Shown in pieces: positions 55,408 through 64,000 of a stretch of DNA of 64,000 nucleotides (the stretch's first letter is position 1; the number at the start of each line of letters is the position of its first letter). The stretch is from Bursaphelenchus xylophilus (lineage: Eukaryota; Nematoda; Chromadorea; Rhabditida; Aphelenchoididae). The stretch spans positions 9,424,001 through 9,488,000 of the forward strand of contig CAJFCV020000001.1 of assembly GCA_904066235.2 (NCBI GenBank), written 5' to 3'. A program made the position numbers and the translations under genes. A model generated the notes under the pieces. It did no database searches, was not told where the DNA came from, and worked only from the letters and a program-made list of their open reading frames with translations.

Positions 55408-57263
55408 TCAAGTTTTCTTCTTTTTTGCGATTTTCTGACTCAACTTCTTCATATATTTGGAGTAATCTTGGATGAATTGATTGTGAGCCGGGGTCTTTTC
55501 AACATGCGGATTGTCGGTGAACATCCACATCATCGTAGCCAAGTGGAGGAAGACGTATTGAGGGGCGGATTGGACGGCGTGCATTCGATATCCCCGCAGT
55601 TCTTTGACCACCTGCAAAAATAGGCCGATTATACTGTAGTAAGCCATCCAAATAGAAGGTGAAAATATTTTTTATTGGAGAAAACATTGGGTCTAATGTG
55701 CTTTACATAGACTTACATCGACCATGGTGCTTTTCCCTGCGCAGACCTTCAACTTCTCATAAACATAATCGAGGGCAACAAAAGTCCCGGTCCGGCCAAT
55801 ACCTAAAACAAATATTATTACACGGCAAAAAGTGTAGGCAGTACCTGCAGAGCAATGAACAACGACCGGCCGTCCATTCGAGTATTTCTTGGCCATTTTC
55901 AGCAGTTTTATGACCGTGCCTGCCTCTAATGGAGCCGTATGATCCTGCCAATCAGACCAACGGAGATGAGTTACACTGAGAGCATCGTCACTGAAAAACA
56001 GAATTTGCTAAAAGTTATCGGTCCAAAAAACAACGTGTTTGATGACGCGATACTCTGAGCATGACAAAAAAAAGTCAAACCAAAGAATCTGTAATCCTAT
56101 CCAGTATCAATTAGAATGTATTCCAAACTCGCTTACATCCCTTCCACTTCCAGTTGGGATATAACCGCCGTGTCCAAGCCCGCCGGCGACGATTTTTCGT
56201 TCTTCACTCTGAGGATCCCATACGTGCCGACCTCCCCAGTGTTCAATGGATAATAATTCGCGCACTTCTCGGTCTCATCCTCCACAAAGTCGCACAACAT
56301 GACGATTACAGCCGCCTTCTCTTGCAACACCATGTACCAAAAGTCTTCGCAAGTCTCGCTCATCGGTCCTTGGCAACAAATGTAAGGGATGGAGTTGTTC
56401 CCCGGGACCATGACCTTGTTGGCATGAATGTAATCGTCATTGTCCTGGCGGCCTTTGAGGACAATCCTGGTGGAATCGAGGCAAGGGACGTCTGCGTAGC
56501 GATTGCGATTCATGTACTTCTCAAAGTTCTTGGTGGTCGCGCCCTTTGGAGTGAAACGTCGGAGCTAAAAAAACAACTTATATACGACCAGAATAAAGGT
56601 GGCAAGTTTGTTTAACAACCAAGTTTATGGTTGTAAATCCAATTTCTTACACTTACGCCAACAAATTCCTTCATCAATCTCTTGACCCCCGCCTTGGCAA
56701 ATGCATTGACAAAGGTGATTCTGGGGTCGCCAATGTAGTACATGGACTGAATTTCGGTCTTGCCCCCAGTTTTATCCTCTTTCTTCTTCTCCTTTTCGTT
56801 CTTGGGATCGACCTCAATGTCGCTGGCGTCGTCTTCCTTCACGTTGTCCATGTAGGTCCGGGTGGTGCTCTTTTTCGTGGAAAGGGCTTGAATTATACTC
56901 TAAAAGGACAAAAAATTTTCATAAACCAACAAAAATAATGATGTGTAATCATGAACTTGCTCGTCTCGACTTCTTGATCAACGCATTTTTGGTTTCCTTG
57001 TCCACAATCTTCTTGGGCAGTTCGATCTTCTCGGTCTTGTCGCCCTTCTCCTTGTCCTTCTCCTTCTCGGAACTCTTGACGGTCTCCACGGTCTCCGCCT
57101 CCTCCTTGGTCTGATTCCCTTTCTTTCGGCTCTTCCGCACCGGAGTTTTGGCTCGTCCAGTACTATCCTTCGTTGGTGCCTGGTCTTGTTTTTTATTCCC
57201 TTTTGCGGCCGGTTCCTTGGTTTCCCCTTTGGGCTTCAACGGGGTGCTGGGTCTCTTCCTCAT
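55408..57263 (-). CDS. Protein tyrosine phosphatase, nematode-expanded type
   Basis: Six exons (56961-57263, 56657-56899, 56137-56564, 55845-55990, 55717-55802, 55408-55611) close in frame to 469 residues. The first 130 residues are Lys/Glu/Thr-rich and probably disordered. The PTP domain (about 185-460) includes NRNRYADVPCLDSTRI, DDYIHANKV, YICCQGPMSETCEDFWYMVL and the P-loop VVHCSAGIGRTGTF, with Cys371 and Arg377. It ends with the Q-loop-like QSAPQYVFLH. It should hydrolyse phosphotyrosine, but the WPD loop reads WQD (339-341): the general-acid Asp is kept and the Pro replaced. No signal peptide or membrane span, so likely cytosolic. The first intron begins with GCAAGT, a GC-AG intron needed to keep frame. 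The start is the first ATG after an in-frame stop. Such PTPs are numerous in nematodes and often sperm-enriched, which is family knowledge. Confidence 0.88.
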
Positions 57264-57410
57264 CGTAACTTTGGCCGTTGCTTCAACCGACGTCGGAATG
57301 TCCAAGCGCCCTTCCGATCAGATGGAGACGACCGCCCGAGCGAATACACAAAAAACAAATTGGAGGAAATTTGGGTAGAGTTCGTTGTTTTGAGTTTTAC
57401 GCAATTTTTA

Positions 57411-58541
57411 TTTTACAAGGGAAGTACCCGAAGTGCGACGCTCAGATTTTTATAAAAATTGGCATAGATGGAGATTAGAATTTTCTTATTCGATTGCGAA
57501 CATCCTAGCTCGCGCTTTGCAGAATCCGCCGAGAAAGAAGGGCCGGAACATCGAAAAAAATCTTCAAATGCCGGCGAATTTCCCTGCAAATTCTCTTGAT
57601 CTTGGCATTCCGTTCCAGGAGAAAAATATTTTTTCTCGCAAGAAACCTTTTCTTGATAATGTTCAAGACTATTTCGTTGCTTTTATGTGGAATATGGTGT
57701 TATTTTCACTTTTTTACACTTGATTATAGCGCTATTAATTGGATTGTCGCCATCCGAGGGGTAAAATGTTTCGTCCTTTGACGAATTTATACAGTTTTTC
57801 CTCTGCTGATGGGCAAACCACTCTAATAGTTGCTTTAAATTTGTTTAGGAGACATGCAAACGTTCTACGGTCGCGTAGGAACGTAGTCATAAGGTAAGTG
57901 TTACAAACATTTTATTTTTTCACTATTTTTCAGTTTATGCCATTTCAGAAACAAAGTAAAGGTCCCAAGGTGTTTCGTCAGTGTTCCGATGGTATACATT
58001 CGCTGTTGTTGTTGTTCAGAATTTGCTCACTGAAAAATAATAAAGTTTTTGTAACACTTACTTTAAGATTATGTTCATACGCGACCGTAGAACGTTTGCA
58101 TGTCTCCTAAACAGCTTTAAAGCAACTATTAGAGTGGTTTGCCCATCTGCAGAGGAAAAACTGTATAAATTCGTCAAAGGACGAAACATTTTACCCCTCG
58201 GATGGCGACAATCCAATTAATAGCGCTATAATCAAGTGTAAAAAAGTGAAAATAACACCATATTCCACATAAAAGCAACAAAATAGTCTTGAACATTATC
58301 AAGAAAAATTTCTTGCGAAAAAAATATTTTTCTCCTGGAACGGAATGCCAAGATCAAGAGAATTTGCAGGAAATTCGCCGGCATTTGAAGATTTTTTCGA
58401 TGTTCCGGCCCTTCTTTCTCGGCGGATTCTGCAAAGCGCGAGCTAGGATGTTCGCAATCGAATAAGAAAATTCTAATCTCCATCTATGCCAATTTTTATA
58501 AAAATCTGAGCGTCGCACTTCGGGTACTTCCCTTGTTAAAA
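57411..58541. repeat. 1.1 kb near-perfect palindrome (foldback element)
   Basis: The left arm begins ACAAGGGAAGTACCCGAAGT and its reverse complement closes the element. The arms match almost base for base to a small centre near 57980 (GTAAGTGTTACAAAC and GTTTGTAACACTTAC-like turn). It has no domain-bearing frame. It lies between the phosphatase and chemoreceptor genes. Similar short ends (GAGCGTCGCACTT) occur near 27880, a possible remnant of the same family. Confidence 0.85.
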
Positions 58542-58614
58542 AATTTTGTCAGCAAAGTGCAACGCTCAGATTTTCAAGTAACATGGTCAAAATTAAGATT
58601 ATGAAATTTACTAT

Positions 58615-59969
58615 CTAAAATACGGACTTCGTATGTCGTCCATCGCTGGTTGCAGCGACACTTGCTGACGCGCCCATGGTCGATTTGGCTCCCAATTTGA
58701 ATAGGATAAAGTTTCGGTAATTGGGGATCACAATTATTGTCGCTACAGTCTTGATGGCGCCATTCCAAGCAATTACAATTTGATTAATGGGACCAATTTC
58801 TAATAACGGTAGTTTTAACAACGTAAAGCCACAAGTGACGAGCACTGGGAGAGAGATGACAAACATGGGGAGAACGCACTGAAAAGACAGGTAAAGTCTG
58901 GGCGTTGCATGCAAGAATTTATCTTATAACGTTACATATATGTATGAATTACCTGTACAATCATCAGTCGGGTCACTTGTTTCTCGATTTTCAAAGCTTT
59001 AATCGTTTTGGAATTGGCTGTGTTCTTCCGCAGGACCTTATTTATGGCCCAAAAAACATAAACACACATTGAGTAACAAAACAATACGAAGAAAATGTTC
59101 ATCAAAAGAGGGGTATGAGCGAGAATTGGGTCCTAAAATAGTCTTATTTCATTCTACACTGATTGGAGAAAACTCTTTAATCAATAAGGTATGTAGATTC
59201 ACCGTTATTGTGGCTAGATACACCGGCACAGACGTCGAATTGAGAGCATGTTTGAGTATTTCATTATACTCTGGATTCTGTTTCAACGTATATTGTGTTA
59301 ATACCACCGTCTGACAAAACACAGTCAATGTTAGTGCGGTGATAATACTGTAGAGTTTCCGATCTGACATTATTTCTTGTCTGGAAACGAGAATTTGAAA
59401 GATTAATTTATTTTTACTGTGCCTTACTTGCATACAACTCGATAACGATAGTAAAAATCTACAGGTAGAAGAACGAGTTGAAGGATCTCAGCAAAATAAT
59501 AGATGCAGATTAACCACCTGCACCATTCAAGCTCAAGTTTCTCTCCGTAATTGCCAATGAGAAGATAGACTTGGCCATTCAAGGGGAAGATTTCCTGAAA
59601 GATGCAATCGAAATGACAAAACTTTTTAAGAGAAATGCCTGAGGGTCTGCGCTCAGACTTTTTAAAAACTTTTGCACAAATTTGAGCTCGCTCTTTGTTG
59701 AGGCAGCGGAGATATTCAGGGCTCACCAAAATCTCAACGTAGCACTTTGTGAACTTCTCACAGCGATAAGGTTGCTGACTTACCGGCAAAATGATGAAAA
59801 ATGCAAAAGTCATGACGTAATCATTGACCAGATGGACAAACATAATCCTTGTGTAATGCTTCATCATCCTTGGAGTCCGCTTTAACAGCAAGTATCCAAA
59901 AATTGTGTTAAAAATGACTCCAAATACTGCCGCAACAGTTCCATTGGTTTTGGCGAAGAAAAACGTCAT
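58615..59969 (-). CDS. Nematode serpentine chemoreceptor (7-TM GPCR)
   Basis: Five exons (59784-59969, 59428-59594, 59203-59380, 58953-59132, 58615-58878) close in frame to 324 residues, a usual length for Str/Srh/Srd receptors. Hydrophobic spans alternate with short loops: VFGVIFNTIFGYLLL, FVHLVNDYVMTFAFFIILP, ICIYYFAEILQLVLLPVDFY, IITALTLTVFCQTVVLTQY, LMNIFFVLFCYSMCVYVFWA, VLPMFVISLPVLVTCGF, and a last span ending VIPNYRNFI, resembling the family's terminal PYR motif. The N-terminus is short and without a cleaved signal. Assignment to a specific sr family is not possible by eye. Expected in chemosensory neuron cilia. The 190-base first intron holds degraded repeat sequence. Confidence 0.75.
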
Positions 59970-60831
59970 CCTATTAGTCAAATCCTAGACAGACCTGTTT
60001 TGGCTTTAGGAAAGCAAAGTAAATAGGTTTGTTTTGCATGTGTCATTTGAATGTCTTATTGTCAAGGTTGTTCCGGTGACATTCAATAAATAAAATGAGG
60101 GGATCTATTATGATATTCATAGGCCCCCTGAGGTAGTTGCGTTGGTTTAGGTTAGTAGCTTAGCCGGATTTGGCGTCAAAATAATAGCTATTGGTGACCA
60201 ATACTTGGAAAGCAAATTCGGTCGACTAGACCTGACCCCTTAGCTTAGTCTCGAAAATGGGCCCACTAGATTCCAATAAACAAAAAGTTAGAGACAAGCT
60301 CCTGAAATGTGTAAAAATTAACCAAAGCAATTGCAAGTCTTATATTATAATAATATATTTGCTTCAGCATGGCCACAGAAATGTCTGGGGTCTACCCGTT
60401 TATTTTTAGCGACCTAGCCACTGGCTTAAGGAAAACCAAGAACCTGTTAAACAAAAATCCGGAAGGCCTTCTGTAAGCCTTGGCGGATCCCAGAACTTTG
60501 TTGAACGTGCAGCAACATAGCACGAGTTTACAGTCTACCACACATTCAGCTATGACGATATGCGGTTTATGTTTATTCTCTGGTTGTTAACAGAACCTCC
60601 TTGTCAAAGACGTGTTTATTTTGGGGCAAAACACACAACTAATATCATTTATAGGGAGTGATACAACTTTCAGTTCTCTTTTTTGTTAATTAATTCATTT
60701 TTTTCAGCATTACCAAGAAACGCACCTTATCAGATAATCTGTTAATAATTTGTCTTTATCGGTAGTTTCTAATAAGCACGTTATTTTTTTCAATTAGAGG
60801 CCGGAGAATTTTTTCAGAAATACATTTCAAG
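59970..60831. other. Divergent intergenic region, about 860 bases
   Basis: Shared upstream region of the chemoreceptor (minus) and lipase (plus). AT-rich, no exon or repeat recognised. The GATAA-type words near 60730-60760 (TTATCAGATAA, TTATCGG) could be GATA-factor sites for an intestinal lipase, which is speculative. Confidence 0.4.
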
Positions 60832-61821
60832 ATGCTATCCAAGTTTCTATCTCATGTATTATTGTTGAATGTAGCTTCCGCAACCTTTTCTTCCAATTTT
60901 TTATTTTTCTTGGAAGATCTTTATGGCCGAGACCTTGCTGAGAGTCTGGCCAGGACTGATATTGGACATGAAGGGTCTTTCGGTGGAGGATTTCATCAGC
61001 CGAAAAGGAGGACAGAGTAGGATTCGTGACCCTTAATATCTGTTCTTTTCATGCTAGTGAAGACGCAGTAGTCTTTGTTCACGGCTACACTGGTTATGCT
61101 GATGACTTTGCGGATCAAGTGGCCTTTATGAAGATGCAGGGATACGACGATACGACTCTCTATGGTACTACCTATGGCGAGTGGAGTGGTCCAGTCAAGA
61201 GGATGAATCAGACTGGGATGGCTTGCAAATATGTGTTGGCGGTAAGGCGATATACATTTTTTTATCTATCTGGCACCCTGTTAGTCATTCCTTGTAGCCT
61301 TTATAACTAAAGTTCGAAGTGACGTCATTGAGCCCCCTGTTTAGGTCCGACGGTTGATCGTAGCCGTAAATCTGTACACGGATCGACCGGTCAATGTGAT
61401 TGGCGTCTCAATGGGCGGGGCTATCTCGAGAAAAGCCATTATGGGCGGAGGGTGCGTTGAGACTGGGGAAAATCTCGGAAAACCACTCACCAATATCATC
61501 AGCAATTATGTCGGAGTGGTCGGAGTGATGCACGGGGCTGCTTTCTGCGAAAAAAGCGACGAGGCTGCGTGCAATGCGAATTTTGGTATGAAGTGTAATA
61601 GCATCTTCCTTCAAGATATCAACTCAAAAACGAACTACGAGGGAAGAAGGAGATTTGTAATCGAGAGCACAGGTGATACTTTGGTTGGATATTATGCTTG
61701 CGGAACTCATCCCAGTGAATATGTGGGAGGACATATCATAAAATATCATGGCTTCGATCACACGGCAACGTATAGGAACAGTTTCCAAGTGCAATATATG
61801 CTAGTCTCGGAACAGTTTTAA
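60832..61821 (+). CDS. Secreted class 2 lipase (EstA/EstB-like)
   Basis: A triacylglycerol-lipase-type alpha/beta hydrolase of the Lipase class 2 family, which is expanded in nematodes. Three exons, 60832-61016, 61058-61241 and 61345-61821, close in frame to 281 residues. The N-terminus, MLSKFLSHVLLLNVASA, is a signal peptide. The oxyanion-hole region is AVVFVHGYTGYADDFADQVA. The nucleophile elbow is NVIGVSMGGAISR (GVSMG). The likely acid is in ESTGDTLVGY and the His in KYHGFDHTATYRNS. Paired cysteines in the second half (CVETG, FCEKSDEAACN, MKCNS) fit an extracellular protein. Probably digestive or yolk/lipid metabolism; substrate cannot be told. Confidence 0.9.
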
Positions 61822-61920
61822 ACTAATTTTAGTTTTGTATATCTCAAACTTAAGTTAACAAAGTCTAATAAAAAGTCATCATAATTTACAGACAATAGTG
61901 TTCGTATATACATGTTATCA

Positions 61921-62835
61921 TCATGTCGCAGCCTGTCCTGATCCCCCTTCCCCTCCTCCTTTTCTCTTATATCTGGGTTCTTCTGGACAATTGCTCGAAG
62001 TGTGTCCCATTTTGTTGCAGTTGTAACATGCTCCTTTCTCAATTTTCTTCTTACATTTGTTTGCCTTGTGACCTGTGGATCCACATTTGAAACATCTGAA
62101 AGATTTATTTTTTAGTCATCAGAATAAAGTTTATATTATTAACATTTCTCAAAGTACTGACCTCAAAATCTCTCTTCTGTCTTTGCCGATGATTGGTCGT
62201 TCGTAATGCCCCTCAATCTCAGCACCTCCTTGCCCTCTCACGTTGATTGCTTGCAGTCCATTGTCAGTCAATGCCACCTCAAATTCTACCCTTTCATTCT
62301 CTCCAAGACTTCGAAAGTCTTCCTTCTGAATATTCGAATAATGAACGAACACTTTTTCCTTCGATCTTTCCTCATCCTCCATTGTTGATTGAATAAATCC
62401 ATAGCCATTTTTGACGTTGAACCAGTCCGTTGTGCCGGTCCAAGTTTCACCAACCCAGGTCTGGAGTTTGGCTAGTCTTTCTGGTGCCAGCGGCTCCTTC
62501 TTGGACTTGGAACTTTGGGGGACTTCAGGGTCCGTTTCCATTGGTTCATCTTCCACTCCAGCCTTCAAACCGCCGGCTTTTCCGTGTTTTGGTTGGCCAA
62601 CTTTTTTCTTCAAATGAACCGTCTTTTTGGTTAGCAATTTTGATGACTTCGATGTTCCTGGTTCATCCAACTTTGGATGTCCTGACTCTTGGAGCGACAA
62701 AGCGCGCAGATCTTTCAACTTTTCCGCGCTTGACGCCGCTTCAGTCACTTGTTCTGCGATCTTGGCATCCTTCTGTTTCTTCTGCTTTTCTCGTTTGACA
62801 ACGCCGGCGATCTTCTCCTCAGGGTCTTTGCCCAT
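61921..62835 (-). CDS. lin-28: LIN-28 family RNA-binding protein, copy B
   Basis: Paralog of the gene at 17935-18804, with the same domain order and function class. Exons 62162-62835 and 61921-62095 join in phase 2 to 282 residues. A charged N-terminal 120 residues precedes the cold-shock domain: WVGETWTGTTDWFNVKNGYG, then EKVFVHYSNI and GLQAINVRGQGG. Two CCHC knuckles follow, CFKCGSTGHKANKC and CYNCNKMGHTSSNC. The donor is GTCAGT, weaker than copy A's GTAAGT. The intron position before the first knuckle is identical to copy A. N-terminal and C-terminal tails have diverged, while the cold-shock domain is the most alike. Both copies keep intact RNP motifs and zinc ligands, so both look functional. 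Confidence 0.93.
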
Positions 62836-62939
62836 GATCTAAAGTAAAATGCAATGGTTAAAAATTTCAAATACTCATCATCAAGCTCTTGGATACCAAC
62901 TATCTAGTGTAAACTTCGAAGGAAAATCAAAACAAAAAG

Positions 62940-63085
62940 AGGGGCAGAGGTCAGCGCGCGAGTGGACATTGCCCATTTTCTTCGCTGATATGAATAAACG
63001 GAGGCTCGTAAATGACGCCTTTCTTCGGGTTATATCCAAATTTTTGATCTCATTCTTTGTCCATCCAGCTTTTCTTCTGAGTTTA
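62940..63085 (-). promoter_or_regulatory. Conserved upstream block of lin-28 copy B
   Basis: About 110-250 bases before the copy B start. Contains CGCGCGAGTGGACATTGCCC, then CTCGTAAATGACGCCTTT, then CAAATTTTTGAT, in the same order as upstream of copy A. The closest plus-strand and minus-strand translations do not stay open in both copies. Confidence 0.6.
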
Positions 63086-63157
63086 GAGCCTATCGGTTAT
63101 TAAAACATTGTCTCAAGATCAGGTATCAAACAATATTTTTATTCTAATTACATCTGA

Positions 63158-64000
63158 TTATTTTGCATACAAAGTCGAGAGATCTGAGAGTAATTTTGTG
63201 AACCCATCCATGCTGAGAGTATATACATTGGCGACATGGACGTATAGACATCCTGGTAAGGCATCAGTGAATGGGGAGAGGATGTCACGACCATTCGGAG
63301 AGAGATCAGAAATGAGGCCGCAGGTCAGAACATAGGCCGAGAAAGCGTGGATTTGCTTGTCAATAGCAACGGGCTTCAAGTTCATGAAGTTTGTGAAAAC
63401 TTTGGATTCACAGAGCGGCTTCAGCGAGGGATCAACGTAGATTGCACGGAGCATCTGAAATTGAAGAAAATTTTATATCATTTTAGAAGTATCTTCGATA
63501 AATCTTTGCCTTATCAACTTACCAGCACCGCCATTCCCCTTTGCCTGATCAGCTGCAGTTTATCCTCTTCTTTCATATTTCTCAACGGATCAATCCCATT
63601 TATAAAATTCAACAAGGCATTGGTCACTTCTGCTTGTGTTCCCAGAGGTCCACAGAACGCATTATCATACGCGGCTTTAATGGCTCTGTTCATCTCCACA
63701 TTCTTCGTGTTCTCCGGGTCGGCTTCGTTCTTCCGTTGACGGTCTTGTTTCACACACTCCGGCTTCATTCCAGACTCAATGCACCTATTGAATCGACAAC
63801 TCTGACAACGAACTCGGCTCTGCTTGTTCATCATGCAATTGTTATCGCGATTACATTGATATTGAGTCTTCTTTTGGACGGAGCGACGGAAAAATCCCTG
63901 AAAATATTGGAATTAGAAAATGGTCACAAAATGTGATACGTAGTCTTCCAAAAATTAATAAAAAAAGTTTTACCTTGCATCCCTCACAACTCTGGACCCC
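63158..64000 (-). CDS. Nuclear hormone receptor, 5' end beyond the window
   Basis: Ligand-regulated transcription factor. Exons in view are 63974-64000 (incomplete at the window edge), 63523-63897 and 63158-63454, all in frame. The first gives the end of zinc finger 1 with the P-box, CEGCK. The second continues FFRRSVQKKTQYQCNRDNNC and the second finger CMMNKQSRVRCQSCRFNRC, with the standard CX5CX9CX2C pattern. A polar hinge leads to a ligand-binding domain (KLQLIRQRGMAVLV, then LTCGLISDLSPNGRDILSPF) that ends at YAK. The domain after the DBD is about 180 residues, on the short side for an LBD. P-box CEGCKGFF is the general animal type. I cannot assign a specific nhr number. Confidence 0.88.

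Overview
The window looks like a gene-dense stretch of a nematode genome. Protein genes are split by short GT-AG introns, often 30-70 bases, with TTTTAG or TTTCAG acceptors. Several first coding exons follow an acceptor with no visible partner, as expected for spliced-leader trans-splicing. Nematode or animal families present include two LIN-28-type proteins, a serpentine chemoreceptor, a class 2 lipase, a nematode-type PTP and a nuclear receptor. I cannot name the species.

Layout, left half (0.6-39.7 kb), with exon phases that close for every gene given a complete model: a Ser/Thr-rich protein (minus); elongin B (minus); a 1253-residue WD40 protein of the BRWD/PHIP type without bromodomains (minus), whose intron holds a small gene on the other strand; a UEV1/MMS2-type E2 variant (minus) divergent from mitochondrial NAD-isocitrate dehydrogenase alpha (plus); LIN-28 copy A (minus); a small basic protein (plus); ArfGAP1 (plus); trimethylguanosine synthase TGS1 (plus); a small coiled-coil-like protein (plus); a membrane protein with a thrombospondin type 1 repeat (plus); cyanase (plus); a galectin-like fragment (minus); and a BED-finger plus chromodomain protein (plus) whose introns are loaded with foldback repeats.

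Layout, centre (40-54 kb): a decayed VWC-VWD-C8 (CV-2/BMPER-like) gene, a 900-base mariner-like foldback, then about 10 kb built almost entirely of short terminal-inverted-repeat elements. These elements use TA as target, are chained end to end or nested in each other, and carry many copies of a palindrome GCAC-N-GTGC. Long open frames here are by-products of repeats, not genes.

Layout, right end (54-64 kb): another MITE; a protein tyrosine phosphatase (minus); a 1.1 kb near-perfect palindrome; a chemoreceptor (minus); a secreted lipase (plus); LIN-28 copy B (minus); and the 3' part of a nuclear hormone receptor (minus) that runs off the window.

There is no operon-like functional theme: most genes are housekeeping or regulatory singles. 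The most notable items are the shared-motif MITE cluster, the LIN-28 duplication with a conserved upstream block, the cyanase gene, the bromodomain-less BRWD protein with its nested antisense gene, and the BED-chromodomain gene. All calls come from reading the sequence; no database search was possible.
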